Source of the DNA: CAWBQO01 sp963790965
Lineage (GTDB): Bacteria > Bacteroidota > Rhodothermia > Rhodothermales > DASSAV01
DNA length: 64,000 bases
Reading direction: 5' to 3'
Assembly: GCA_963790965.1 (NCBI GenBank)
Contig: CAWBQO010000003.1
Span: 372,001-436,000 of the forward strand
Shown here: one piece after another, positions 42,408 to 51,849 of the stretch
Layout of the letters: the number at the start of each line of letters is the position of its first letter
Position numbering within the stretch: position 1 is the stretch's first letter
Program-made: the position numbers and the translations under genes
Notes under the pieces: model-generated
The model's input: only the letters and a program-made list of their open reading frames with translations
Databases searched by the model: none
What the model was told of the DNA's origin: nothing

Positions 42408-43691
42408 ATGGAGACGCGATTCAAGATCTTTTCCGATCCCGTACACGGCTTTATCAGCGTTCCGAAGCGGCTCCTGCTCGACCTCGTGCAGACGCCCGAG
42501 GTGCAGCGCCTACGGCGCATTCGGCAACTTGGCGTAGGCTACCTCGTCTTCTCAGGCGCTGAACACACGCGGTTCGGACACGCGCTTGGCGCGATGGCGC
42601 TCATGCAGGACGCGCTCGCCACGATCTGCGAGAAAGGGACAGAAGTCACGCCGGATGAGCACACCGCTGCGCTCGCGGCCGCGCTGCTGCACGACATAGG
42701 CCACGGCCCGTTCTCGCACTCGCTGGAGCATGAGTTCATCCGTGACTTCCAGCACGAAGACATGAGCCGCGTCCTGATGGTCCGCCTCAACGAGCGATTT
42801 GGCGGTGCGCTTGATCTGGCACTGCGGATTTTCGACGGCACCTACGAACGACCCTTCTTCCACCAACTCGTTTCCAGCCAGCTCGACATGGACCGGCTGG
42901 ACTACTTGAGGCGCGATTCGTTCTACACCGGCGTCGTGGAAGGGGCCGTCGGTGTGCAACGGATCATCAAGACGCTGCGCGTGCATCCGGCGGAAGGTGG
43001 GAGGGAGTCGTGCATCGTTGCGGAGTCGAAAGGCGTCTACGCCGTCGAAAACTACCTCATTGCGCGGCGGCTCATGTATGGCCAGGTCTACCTGCATAAG
43101 ACGGTTCTGGCAGGCGATCATCTCCTACAGGCGATCTTCAGACGTGTGCGCCGGCTTGTCGAAGCGGGCAATGTGAAAGCGATGGACGCCGGAGCGCCGT
43201 CGCTCCTGTACTTTCTATCCAGAACGATTTCGCGCGAGAACCTGGGCGACGCTGAGGCAATCGATGCTTTTTGCGACCTCGACGACACGGACGTGCTGTA
43301 CAGTCTAAAACGATGGACCCGTTCGGCCGATGAAGTGCTTGCGGATCTATCGCGCCGCTTCATCAACCGGGACTTCTTCCGCGTCTCCTTTCTGCCGTCG
43401 GTACCCACCGAGGAGGACCAGCGTCGCTGGAAAGCGAAGATTGGCGAAAGGTTCGCGCAGATTGGCATCTCCACGCCGTCTACGATGGCCGAAGACGCTG
43501 CTTACTACATCGCTGTTGACAGCATCTCGCACTCGTCCTATGAGCCGACGCACGAAGGCATTCGAATCATTGACCGATCCGGAAAGGTGCGCGAGTTGAC
43601 GGAGGTGGGAGATACCGCCGTCATTGCAGCCATGAGCGGTACACTCACCCGCTCCTACGTGTGCCTTCCTCGGGAAGTGAGCGTCGGCTGA
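42408..43691 (+). CDS. HD-domain phosphohydrolase (dGTPase/SAMHD1-like)
   Basis: 427 residues. Metal ligands sit in GAEHTRFGHALG and LLHDIGHGPFSHSLEH with a later SSQLDMDRLDYLRRDS, the pattern of the YdhJ/SAMHD1-like HD branch. FKIFSDPVHGFISVP at the N-terminus matches that group. Such proteins hydrolyse (d)NTPs; the substrate here is not known. It begins 10 bases after the ABC ATPase frame and is probably co-transcribed with sucC and that gene. Confidence 0.88.
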   Translation: METRFKIFSDPVHGFISVPKRLLLDLVQTPEVQRLRRIRQLGVGYLVFSGAEHTRFGHALGAMALMQDALATICEKGTEVTPDEHTAALAAALLHDIGHGPFSHSLEHEFIRDFQHEDMSRVLMVRLNERFGGALDLALRIFDGTYERPFFHQLVSSQLDMDRLDYLRRDSFYTGVVEGAVGVQRIIKTLRVHPAEGGRESCIVAESKGVYAVENYLIARRLMYGQVYLHKTVLAGDHLLQAIFRRVRRLVEAGNVKAMDAGAPSLLYFLSRTISRENLGDAEAIDAFCDLDDTDVLYSLKRWTRSADEVLADLSRRFINRDFFRVSFLPSVPTEEDQRRWKAKIGERFAQIGISTPSTMAEDAAYYIAVDSISHSSYEPTHEGIRIIDRSGKVRELTEVGDTAVIAAMSGTLTRSYVCLPREVSVG

Positions 43692-43907
43692 ACGGGCGCG
43701 CGGCATAGCGCCTCGTCAGGTGCCCGGACGTTGCCGTGGAGGCTGTTTTTTACTCACTCAAGCTTTGACGACAGGCACGTGTACTACGACAGCCTCTTGG
43801 CAGTCGGGAAGGATCTCAGGCTAACTTTGAGTCGACGTTGAGTGGAGTCACACGACCTTTGATGCCAGGTCTGGATTTGCCTTACGTCAATAGCCTCGTA
43901 AGGGCCC
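43692..43907. other. Intergenic spacer after the HD gene
   Basis: About 215 bp with no ORF, terminator or repeat that I could support, leading into repeat copy C. The stretch after copy C (44029-44223) is likewise empty; a short open frame crossing the repeat is not credible. Confidence 0.4.
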
Positions 43908-44028
43908 GTTGATCTACTTTCGGCCGGATGTGTCGCAGATGTTCGAGCCGATGTAGGTGACTGAAATGCCCGCTAACACCCCCTTGAATCCCCCTCGAGG
44001 GGGAGGTTGCGTTGGTACTTTGATCCGT
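43908..44028 (+). repeat. Interspersed repeat, copy C (plus orientation)
   Basis: Best-preserved copy of the family that also flanks argF'. It runs from gttgatctactttcgg to ggtactttgatccg and contains the palindrome ccccctcgaggggg (43990-44003). About 120 bp, no ORF. Being 41 kb from copies A and B, it shows that the family is dispersed. Confidence 0.7.
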
Positions 44029-44223
44029 GTCGTCAGCTAAATACGGCGCTTTTTATTACTTCAACAATCTCTAAAGAAGAAAGCGAAGGTCGGGGCGCTG
44101 GGTTTCGCTTTGAGGTCGCCATGCCGGCGCCTATGAGGTCGGCTACTCTATCCAGAGAGGGGTCGTGGGTGGGCTCGCTGTGTTCCATCCCGCCCGTGCG
44201 CACGGCGTGAATCCTGTCCGATA

Positions 44224-44403
44224 TTAGTCTGCTACCGAACCCGGTTCGTGGACGAGCGTCGTGGCTGTTTTGTCCAGTCCTGCCAGGTTATGTCCGGTGA
44301 TGCCGCCCGCAACGGCGAGAATGCCGATGATAAGAGAAAGTGCAAGCACAAGCACGAGCGCGGCCTGGCGCCTCAAGCGGATATGTTCTAAGCTGGCATA
44401 CAT
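44224..44403 (-). CDS. Small single-pass membrane peptide
   Basis: 59 residues from the ATG at 44403, chosen because it is preceded by one of the few strong Shine-Dalgarno sites in the window (TTTGGAGGTC, 7 bases upstream). A short basic N-terminus (MYASLEHIRLRRQAA) precedes one hydrophobic helix (ALVLVLALSLIIGILAV), then a glycine/threonine-rich outer part ending VHEPGSVAD. No family recognised. It lies alone between repeat C and the response regulator gene. Confidence 0.6.
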   Translation of the reverse strand: MYASLEHIRLRRQAALVLVLALSLIIGILAVAGGITGHNLAGLDKTATTLVHEPGSVAD

Positions 44404-44593
44404 AAAAGTTGACCTCCAAAAAAAGCCTTTGGGCACGTCTGTCTGACGTTCCTAAGTATAATACGGAAGTGCCGGGCGTTCTGGTATAGTCCTGGAGGCC
44501 GATGCGGCGTAGGCGTTGTCCTACAAACGAAGGCCGGGGCAGTACGCCATCTCGCGATCAGGTCCCATTCGGACGGGCCGAAAAGCGACGCGC

Positions 44594-45226
44594 CTACTCG
44601 ATGAGTCCGAAGTCAAGTGCGTAGCGGGTGAGCGAGGCATTGCTGCCGAGGTCCATCTTCTCCAACACCCGGGTGCGGTAGGTGCTGATGGTTTTCACAC
44701 TCAGCGCAAGCTCGTCGGCGATCTCGCTGACCGTTTTTCCTTCGGCGAGCAGCGTCATCACCTGGAACTCGCGGTCTGAAAGGCGCTCGTGCGGCGCTCC
44801 TTCGCCCTGCGGCACGAGCCGCTCGGCAAGCTGTTCGGCAAGGGAGGGGCTGATGAAGCGTCCGCCGCCCGCCACTTTTCGGATCGCGTTCACGAGTTGA
44901 TCCGGCGCGGCCATCTTGGAGAGATACCCCGCCGCGCCCGCCTTCAGCACCCGAAGTCCGTACTGTTCTTCGGGAAACATGCTCAGGATGAGGACGGGCA
45001 AAGACGGAGCGAGGGTTCGGATCTGCGCAAGCGCCTCCAGGCCACCGCCGTCCGGCATGGAGAGGTCCATCACGACGGCGTCCCAGCCGCCCTCCTCGAT
45101 GAAGCGCAGCCCTTCGCGTCCGGTCGGTGCCTCGGCCTCGACGCGAAGGTCGGGCGTTTCCCCAAGGATCTGCTTGATGCCTTCCCGGAAGATGCTGTGG
45201 TCATCGATGATGAGGATCCGAGCCAT
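44594..45226 (-). CDS. NarL/LuxR-type response regulator
   Basis: 210 residues from the ATG giving MARILIIDDHS; the frame continues 54 bases upstream without receiver character. Receiver domain with Asp9/10 and phosphoacceptor Asp54 in VVMDLSMPDG, then a LuxR-type helix-turn-helix (LSDREFQVMTLLAEGKTVSEIADELALSVKT split over residues ~150-185). It should bind DNA as a dimer when phosphorylated. The nearest kinase gene in the window is the hybrid kinase at 35.5 kb, with no evidence of pairing. Confidence 0.92.
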   Translation of the reverse strand: MARILIIDDHSIFREGIKQILGETPDLRVEAEAPTGREGLRFIEEGGWDAVVMDLSMPDGGGLEALAQIRTLAPSLPVLILSMFPEEQYGLRVLKAGAAGYLSKMAAPDQLVNAIRKVAGGGRFISPSLAEQLAERLVPQGEGAPHERLSDREFQVMTLLAEGKTVSEIADELALSVKTISTYRTRVLEKMDLGSNASLTRYALDFGLIE

Positions 45227-45292
45227 GGCGGTGCCGCTGAACAAGGGGGCGCAGGTGCCCCGACCGACTTCGAGCCGCACCCCGGTGGGGTC

Positions 45293-45862
45293 CTACTGCT
45301 CGTCGAGAATATAGATGTCGGGCAGGTTGCGCGCTATCTGGCCGTAGTCCAACCCATAACCGATTACGAATAAGTTGGAAATGCGAAAGCCGACGTAGTC
45401 CAGGTCCAGCGGCTCCACGGTCGCCTCGTGTTTGTGCAGCAACGTCGCAACGCGGACGGAGGCCGGACGCAGTTCGTGAATGCGGTCCATGATGAACTTG
45501 ATGGACAGGCCGGTGTCGACGATGTCTTCAACCAGGATGACATGCCGCCCGTTCAAGTCGGCGTCGATGCGCTTCAGCTCGCGGACGTTGCCGCTGGACA
45601 CCTTGCTCGCCCCATAGGACGACAGCTTCAGGAAGTCCACTTCGCAGTCGATGGAGATGGCGCGCATCAGGTCGGCAATGAACATGAACGACCCGTTCAG
45701 AACGCCGATGAGAATGGGCTGTTTGCCTTCGTATTCGGCGCTCAACTCGCGTCCCATTTCATCCACGCGCTGCTGAATGGTATGGCGGTCGAGGTACAGG
45801 CGAAACTGTTCGCCGCGACACTCTACGGTGGGTGTTGCCGGCGGGAGGGAGCTGGAGTACAT
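45293..45862 (-). CDS. hpt: Hypoxanthine phosphoribosyltransferase
   Basis: 189 residues. PRPP-binding motif HVILVEDIVDTGLS, the first loop ILIGVLNGSFMFIADLMRAI and the purine-contacting VGFRISNLFVIGYGLDY are all present. It salvages hypoxanthine and guanine. It lies upstream of the response regulator gene on the same strand, and tilS lies upstream of it, the tilS-hpt order seen in many bacteria. Confidence 0.95.
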   Translation of the reverse strand: MYSSSLPPATPTVECRGEQFRLYLDRHTIQQRVDEMGRELSAEYEGKQPILIGVLNGSFMFIADLMRAISIDCEVDFLKLSSYGASKVSSGNVRELKRIDADLNGRHVILVEDIVDTGLSIKFIMDRIHELRPASVRVATLLHKHEATVEPLDLDYVGFRISNLFVIGYGLDYGQIARNLPDIYILDEQ

Positions 45863-45990
45863 TCGAAATGAAAGCTTGGGGGATTAGGCGGGCGGATTCG
45901 CGAAGGAAGCCTGTAAGGTACGCATCCCAGCTTTTCCGTTGCAGGCGGAGAGCGGGTTAGCACGGGAGAGATGTGCAACTCCTTAGCTTC

Positions 45991-47436
45991 TTAATACTGG
46001 TAACGCTCGGTGCATGACCCATCGGGGTCGTAGACAAGCATGAGGACGGCGCGTGTGGACGGAGTGACGGCAACGGATTGCGCGGTCCTGTACCCCACAA
46101 CCCACACGATTTCGGATTCATTCTCAACCACCGGCACGTCGCGACGCGCGGCCACCGGGCAGCGGGCATCGGTCAGGAGATCACTCACTTTCTTCGTTCC
46201 CTCCAGGCCGAACGGCCGGATTCGGTCGCCGTCGCGCCACGGACGAATGAACAGTTCGGCACCGGCCGCAGCGGCATCCAGGTAAATGCAGAAAGGATAA
46301 CCTGAATTGAGCGCACGCGGGATGTCCGCAAGCGCGGTCATCCTGAAGCATCCGTAACCAAACGCCACGGTCTCACCAGGGCGGATCGACGTGGCGGCGG
46401 AATGGGCGGCGGGCGTGCTTTCCTGCTGGAACAGCAGCGCGTCTCTTTCTCGCCACACGGCACCGCCTTTCCAGGCCACGCGACGGCCGGGCTGCGCGTC
46501 GATCAACGCATCGACTCTCTGGGAGAAGGCCTCCGTCATCGGAGCGGCCACGCCCCAACGAGAGAGTGCGTCCAGTATCAGCCGCGTGCGCCAGATGGCA
46601 GGGAGCGCTGCGAGCGCCTCGAGAAGCAGTCTGCCGCCCGTCTCTTCATCGACGGCGCACGTACGCCAATGAGCGAGTCGCTCGGGGCCGTGAGACTCAT
46701 CCAGATAGGTCCGTAGAATCTCAGCCGAGCGATTGATTCGCTCGACGGGATCTCCGAAATAGGTCTCGACCTCAGGTATCACATGAAGTCGGAGCGCGTT
46801 GCGCCGGTAATCGGATGCCGCGTTGCTCGTGTCTTCTCGCCAATCGAGACCGTCGGCCACAGCAGTCTGCCGAATCTCCTCGCGACGCGCCCAGAGGAGC
46901 GGACGAATCAGGCGGAGCGGGTCGTTCGCGAACAGCGTTCTTGACGAACGCATCCCCGCCAAGCCTTCGATCCCGGTACCGCGAAGCAAGTTGAGCAGGA
47001 CGGTTTCGGTCTGATCGTCGGCCTGATGCGCAACGGCAACCGCGCCGATTCCTTGCCCGCGGGCGACTTCGGAAAAGAACCGATAACGCAGCTCCCGCGC
47101 CGCCGCCTGCAAGGAGTCGCCGTGGAGCGTATCAAGCATCTCTGCGTCCGGTCGAACAACGGACAGCGGAACGTCCCATCTTTTGCAAAGCCCCCGCACG
47201 AACGTTTCATCTTTCTCCGACGCATCGCCGCGAAGGCGATAATTGACGTGGGCTGCGCGGCACGCATAGCCGGCCGTCCGGAGTAGATGGAGCAGAACGA
47301 CGGAGTCCGCCCCGCCACTGACTCCCACCAGAACGGGATCGCCCGGCCGCAGAAGGCTTTCCCTCTCAATGAACCGCTGCATCCGGCCGAGAAGCGTGCC
47401 GGGCGCGCTACCCGGCGAAGCGTTGGGCGAGTTCAT
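45991..47436 (-). CDS. tilS: tRNA(Ile)-lysidine synthase
   Basis: About 481 residues. PP-loop GVSGGADSVVLLHLL, HVNYRLRGDASEKDE and VAVAHQADDQTETVLLNLLRG are the family signatures, with a C-terminal region containing FIRPWRDGDRIRPFG and the end of the TilS C-domain. It converts the wobble C of the AUA-decoding tRNA-Ile to lysidine. The start at 47436 overlaps mutL by 29 bases; an ATG at 47382 (MQRFIERE) is an alternative that removes the overlap. Confidence 0.93.
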   Translation of the reverse strand: MNSPNASPGSAPGTLLGRMQRFIERESLLRPGDPVLVGVSGGADSVVLLHLLRTAGYACRAAHVNYRLRGDASEKDETFVRGLCKRWDVPLSVVRPDAEMLDTLHGDSLQAAARELRYRFFSEVARGQGIGAVAVAHQADDQTETVLLNLLRGTGIEGLAGMRSSRTLFANDPLRLIRPLLWARREEIRQTAVADGLDWREDTSNAASDYRRNALRLHVIPEVETYFGDPVERINRSAEILRTYLDESHGPERLAHWRTCAVDEETGGRLLLEALAALPAIWRTRLILDALSRWGVAAPMTEAFSQRVDALIDAQPGRRVAWKGGAVWRERDALLFQQESTPAAHSAATSIRPGETVAFGYGCFRMTALADIPRALNSGYPFCIYLDAAAAGAELFIRPWRDGDRIRPFGLEGTKKVSDLLTDARCPVAARRDVPVVENESEIVWVVGYRTAQSVAVTPSTRAVLMLVYDPDGSCTERYQY

Positions 47437-49432
47437 CGGTCGTAATCTTGATGAGCGTCGGCCGTCCAACGGGGCACACGTACGGCATATCACATTCGAA
47501 CAACTGGTCGATCAGGGCGCGCATTTCATCCACGCTGAGGCGGGTGCCCGGCGTGATCGCGCTGCGCCGGGCAACGCTTCGCGCGAGATTCTCGCGCGAG
47601 GACACCTCCAGCTGTTCGCGGTTGGTCTTGTACTGCTCGATAATGTCCTGCAAGATCGACCGTTCGTTGCCAGCGCGCACATCGGCCGGCACGCCTCTCA
47701 CCACGACCGAGCGGCCGCTGAAAAAGTCAATGTCAAACCCGAGTGCCCGGAAATCTGCCTGCAGTTCCCGGAGCAGCTCGATGTCGGCCGGACCAAAGTC
47801 GAGTGTGTGCGGGAAAAGGAGTTGTTGCGAGAGGCCGAAGCCGCTCTGCATGGTGCGAAGGGCCTTTTCGTACAGGATGCGCTGGTGGGCAGCGTTCTGA
47901 TCAAAGAACATAAGCCCTGAATGGATCTGCGTCAGGATGTAGCGCTCGTGCAGCTGCCAGAGCAAATCGTTGCCCCTTCCCGCGCCCTGCTCGGCCGAAT
48001 CCGTGGACATGGTGCCGGACGGGATCGTGGACGCTTCGGGCACCCTCGCCGAGCCGCCGTAGAGCACATCCGCCCAGTCTCCCGCCGGACGGCTGCCGAA
48101 CAGGTCGGGCCTCGGCTGAATGGGCTGAAAACTTCTTCCATAAACACCTTCCTCGCCGGGTGCATCCGCGCGGCGAGGTGCCCAGCCCTGCGGCCCAAAC
48201 CCTCCATCGGGCAGCGTGCCCGAAGCAGAGAACGAAACCGGTATGGGAGCGCCATCTTCAGAAGAAGCGTCCGGGTCGAATCGTGGGGCAATGTGCGCCG
48301 TGCCGATGGCCTTGCGAATGACGGCCTTTAGCATTCCGTAGATGCCGCGCTCGTCGTCGAACTTGACCTCGGCTTTTGCCGGATGCACGTTTACGTCGAC
48401 GTGCCGAGGATCGAGGTCGATGAAGAGTACGAAGAACGGATACGAGTCGGCCTGTAGCGACGCTTCGTAGGCCGACGCAACGGCGTGTTCGAGGTAGCGG
48501 CTCTTCACGTATCGGCCGTTGACGAAAAGAAACTGCTCGTTGCGGTTACGCCGGTGCAGCGCCGGACTTCCAATCACGCCGCGCACGTTCACGTAGCTGG
48601 TCTTCTCATCGACCGGAACGACATTATCAGCCAGGCTGCGGTCCCACAGCTCGGAAACACGCTGCCGTAGCCGATCCGTGAACTCCGACTGCCTTGCCGG
48701 TGTCAGGTGATAAATCTCCGTCTCGTCATGCACCAGGCGGAACCCGACGGCGGGGTTCGAGAGCGCGAGAAACTGGAAGGTCTCCACCAGGTGCTTGAAC
48801 TCAGTCGCGGGCGACTTGAGGAAGTTGCGGCGAGCAGGGACGTTGTAGAACAGGTTGCGAACGCTGATGCTCGTCCCGTCCGGGGCTGCGCACGGCAACT
48901 GACCTACGAAGGACCCGCCGTCAACGCGGGTGGACGTCGCGTGTGCATCGCCGACGCGCTTAGTCTTCAGCTCCACCTGTGCGACCGCCGAGATGGAGGC
49001 GAGCGCCTCGCCGCGGAAGCCGAGCGTTCGGATGCGTTCCAGGTCGTCGACCGACCGGATCTTGCTCGTCGCGTGCCGGCGGAAGGCGAACACGGCATCC
49101 TTCGCGCTCATGCCACAGCCGTTGTCGACCACCTGGATGAGGTCGCTTCCCGCGGACTTGACGATCAGCGCGATCTGATCGCCACCGGCATCGATGGCGT
49201 TTTCGAGCAGTTCTTTCGCGGCAGAGGCCGGCCGCTGCACGACTTCGCCGGCAGCAATCTTGTTGGCCAGCGCCTCCGGCATTACCGCAATGAGGTCTTC
49301 CAGAGCGTCGGTCGATTCGGGCACAGCGATGGGATGGTAAGCGGAAGAAGCCGATGGAGGCCCCGTGCCGCCAATCGGGGGCGGCTGTTCGTGGGCACGG
49401 AGCGTGTAGCGCTCGTGCCGAACACCTGCCAC
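47408..49432 (-). CDS. mutL: DNA mismatch repair protein MutL, nuclease motif degenerate
   Basis: 674 residues. GHKL ATPase motifs NKIAAGEVV, DNGCGM and TLGFRGEAL are intact, and VDVNVHPAKAEVKF closes the N-terminal part. In the C-terminal domain the endonuclease motif DQHA(x2)E(x4)E reads DQNAAHQRILYE (511-522), the ACR-type motif reads ARRSAI and CPHGRP reads CPVGRP (653-658). The nicking activity typical of MutL in organisms without MutH is therefore doubtful. The ~45 residues before the ATPase are not conserved; a GTG at 49324 is an alternative start. Confidence 0.93.
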   Translation of the reverse strand: MAGVRHERYTLRAHEQPPPIGGTGPPSASSAYHPIAVPESTDALEDLIAVMPEALANKIAAGEVVQRPASAAKELLENAIDAGGDQIALIVKSAGSDLIQVVDNGCGMSAKDAVFAFRRHATSKIRSVDDLERIRTLGFRGEALASISAVAQVELKTKRVGDAHATSTRVDGGSFVGQLPCAAPDGTSISVRNLFYNVPARRNFLKSPATEFKHLVETFQFLALSNPAVGFRLVHDETEIYHLTPARQSEFTDRLRQRVSELWDRSLADNVVPVDEKTSYVNVRGVIGSPALHRRNRNEQFLFVNGRYVKSRYLEHAVASAYEASLQADSYPFFVLFIDLDPRHVDVNVHPAKAEVKFDDERGIYGMLKAVIRKAIGTAHIAPRFDPDASSEDGAPIPVSFSASGTLPDGGFGPQGWAPRRADAPGEEGVYGRSFQPIQPRPDLFGSRPAGDWADVLYGGSARVPEASTIPSGTMSTDSAEQGAGRGNDLLWQLHERYILTQIHSGLMFFDQNAAHQRILYEKALRTMQSGFGLSQQLLFPHTLDFGPADIELLRELQADFRALGFDIDFFSGRSVVVRGVPADVRAGNERSILQDIIEQYKTNREQLEVSSRENLARSVARRSAITPGTRLSVDEMRALIDQLFECDMPYVCPVGRPTLIKITTDELAQRFAG

Positions 49433-49472
49433 GCCGCTCGATGAGTATGCTGCGACCGGGGCAGGAGGGGGC

Positions 49473-49673
49473 CTACATCACGCGCGAATAGATAAAGAGC
49501 GCAAAGAGGAGCAGTACTGCAAGTATGACGACGCCACTGGCGGGGCTGCGTCGTCGCCCTTGATTTCGGCCGGCTCTTATGCGGCGTCTGATGCTTTCGT
49601 CCTTCTCCGGACGATAAAAACGTGGTTCGTAGCTAAACTGGCGCGGGGTCGCGCGGCGCCTTGGCGTAAACAT
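49473..49673 (-). CDS. Small membrane protein adjacent to mutL (Bacteroidota type)
   Basis: 66 residues: an aromatic/basic N-terminus (FSYEPRFYRPEKDESIRRRI), then arginine-rich linker and one C-terminal transmembrane helix (VVILAVLLLFALFIY). I recall small proteins of this shape (Y.PR.Y.PEK..) near mutL in Bacteroidota genomes; the function is unknown. It lies 40 bases upstream of mutL on the same strand. Confidence 0.65.
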   Translation of the reverse strand: MFTPRRRATPRQFSYEPRFYRPEKDESIRRRIRAGRNQGRRRSPASGVVILAVLLLFALFIYSRVM

Positions 49674-50535
49674 GGGCGTAAAACGGCGACGGTAAAAAAG
49701 AGGTTCTTCGTAGATTGCCGGGAATGACTTTCACTCTACAGTCAAGGGACGGCCTACGCAGTGTATCATAATGAGCGCCCCCAACAGGGGCTTTCGATCA
49801 GGTGCCACATAACTCGCGGTTGATGCCCGTTCGCATTGTTTCCTCTCGGCGGGTCAATTTCCGGAGTGTATTCATTAGCAGCGGCGAAAAGCCTCCCAGC
49901 TGTTTTCGGGGATAGATCCTTCACATCGTGGATGATACCCGGGAATGCCGGAGGAGGCAGGAACCTGATGAGCATAAGAAATGCAGAGCAACCACCGTGC
50001 CATGCTCAAGGAAGCGTCTCAGCCAGACTTAAAGCAGCGGCCTATCCTGCCGAGCACCCGCGGAAAGGCTTTTGATCGAGAGAATCATGAACGTTCATGG
50101 TCCCTGAATGGGTTGGATTGTCATAAGAAGCAGACATGTAAGCCGTGTTCCTTAGTGCGTCGCAGCTGAGGATCTCGCCTTCCAGCACGCCGGGATGTTT
50201 CGCTCCGCTCAACATGAGACGCGGGAGCGTCCCGCCTCCGTGACGAAGTCGAACGGCCCGTGCGCGGGATGAACGATCCAGCAAATCTCCGTTTATCTGC
50301 GAAGAACCTTAAAGAACCGGGTTTATACAGAATGCGGTGGGAGGCGTTCCTTGCACGCTGGGTCCCGACATATGTGCAATGTGCCCGTGTCGCCGCGGGA
50401 TTGCATCGGTGTCGTCCGGAAAGTTGCCGAGTTCTCCAAACTTCCATGTACGGTTTGACTTGTCTTTTCGCCCTCCGTCCCCGATTTTGAGAGGATCACG
50501 AAAAGGTGCCAACAACCATAACAGGAACAGAGATT
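49674..50535. other. Long intergenic region upstream of eno
   Basis: About 860 bp without a supported gene. Short open frames exist but lack ribosome sites and family resemblance. 50160-50285 is a repeat remnant (see separate entry). At 49769-49787 a small GCCCC/GGGGC hairpin followed by TTT is seen, of unclear role. Confidence 0.4.
50160..50285. repeat. Dispersed intergenic repeat remnant
   Basis: Contains ctgaggatctcgcc, cgccgggatgtttcgct and ctcaacatgagacg, the same style as the 'aggatct ... ctcaggatgac' units at 32.1-32.5 kb and the 'gcgaaacctctcggc' piece at 32.6 kb. Boundaries are approximate. Confidence 0.45.
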
Positions 50536-51819
50536 ATGCCATACATCGAAGACATTATCGCACGTGAGATACTCGACAGCCGGGGCAACCCGACGATTGA
50601 GGTCGACGTGATCACGACGGAGGGCGTCATTGGCCGCGCCGCCGTGCCGAGCGGTGCCTCAACGGGTGAGCACGAAGCCGTAGAACTCCGCGACGGAGAC
50701 AAGAGCCGTTATGAGGGCAAGGGCGTCCTGAAGGCCGTGGAGAACGTGAACGACGTCATTGCTCCGGAGATCGTGGGCTTCAGCGTCGTGGAGCAGATCC
50801 ACATCGATCAGGCTATGATCGATCTCGACGGAACGGCAAACAAGAGCAAGCTCGGCGCGAATGCCATTCTCGGCGTTTCGCTGGCCGTGGCCCGCGCCGC
50901 CGCCGAATCCCTCGAAATGCCACTCTACCGCTATATCGGCGGCTCGAACGCGCGCGTGCTGCCCGTGCCGATGATGAACATCCTCAACGGCGGCCGTCAC
51001 GCGGACAACAGCGTCGATATGCAGGAGTTCATGGTCATGCCCGTGAGCACGGACTCCTTTGCCGAGGCGCTGCGCATGGGCGTGGAAGTCTTCCACAAAC
51101 TCAAGAGCGTCCTCAAAGGGAAAGGCTACAACACGGCCGTTGGCGACGAGGGCGGCTTTGCGCCGGACCTCCGGTCCAATGACGAGGCCATCGAAGTTAT
51201 TCTCGAGGCCATAGATAAGGCCGGCTACAAGGCCGGAGAGGATTGCTACATCGCGCTCGATCCTGCGACGAGTGAAATGTACAAGGACGGCGGTTACCTT
51301 TTCTGGAAGAGCGATCCGGACCGGAAGCGTACGTCCGAGGACATGGTCCGCCACTGGGAGAACTGGGTCAATCAGTACCCGATCATCTCCATCGAGGATG
51401 CCATGGCCGAGAACGACTGGGAGGGTTGGAAAATGCTGACGGAAGCCGTCGGTGATCGCGTCCAGCTCGTCGGCGACGACCTGTTCGTAACCAACACGGA
51501 GCGGCTCCAGCGGGGCATCGAGGAGGGCGCTGCCAACTCAATCCTCATCAAGCTCAACCAGATCGGAACGCTGACGGAGACGCTTGCCGCCATCGAGTTG
51601 GCGCACAAGAACAAGTACACCGCCATCATTAGCCACCGTTCCGGCGAGACCGAAGACAGCACGATTGCGGATCTGGCGGTCGCGACGAATGCGGGTCAGA
51701 TCAAAACAGGCTCGGGTTCCCGCAGCGATCGTATCGCCAAGTACAACCAGCTTCTTCGCATCGAGGAGCAGCTGGACGCGACGGCAGTTTTCCCTGGAGT
51801 CGACGCTTTCCGGTTTTAA
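50536..51819 (+). CDS. eno: Enolase
   Basis: 427 residues from the ATG giving MPYIEDIIAREILDSRGNPT; ten further in-frame codons upstream are not conserved. The glycolytic signature SRGNPTIEVDV, GANAILGVSLAVARA, IEDAMAENDW, LVGDDLFVTN, SILIKLNQIGT and SHRSGETEDS is complete. It interconverts 2-phosphoglycerate and PEP and feeds PpdK. A strong terminator follows, before the DivIC-like gene. Confidence 0.97.
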   Translation: MPYIEDIIAREILDSRGNPTIEVDVITTEGVIGRAAVPSGASTGEHEAVELRDGDKSRYEGKGVLKAVENVNDVIAPEIVGFSVVEQIHIDQAMIDLDGTANKSKLGANAILGVSLAVARAAAESLEMPLYRYIGGSNARVLPVPMMNILNGGRHADNSVDMQEFMVMPVSTDSFAEALRMGVEVFHKLKSVLKGKGYNTAVGDEGGFAPDLRSNDEAIEVILEAIDKAGYKAGEDCYIALDPATSEMYKDGGYLFWKSDPDRKRTSEDMVRHWENWVNQYPIISIEDAMAENDWEGWKMLTEAVGDRVQLVGDDLFVTNTERLQRGIEEGAANSILIKLNQIGTLTETLAAIELAHKNKYTAIISHRSGETEDSTIADLAVATNAGQIKTGSGSRSDRIAKYNQLLRIEEQLDATAVFPGVDAFRF

Positions 51820-51849
51820 GCTGTCTTGCCGCAAAGTTTCTTATCTTGT

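Noticed and set aside
44007..44210. A 67-codon frame on the plus strand over repeat copy C
   Set aside because: It begins inside the repeat, has no coding character and no ribosome site.
49766..49975. A 69-codon frame on the minus strand in the eno upstream region
   Set aside because: No ribosome site, no family resemblance, and the region holds repeat debris.
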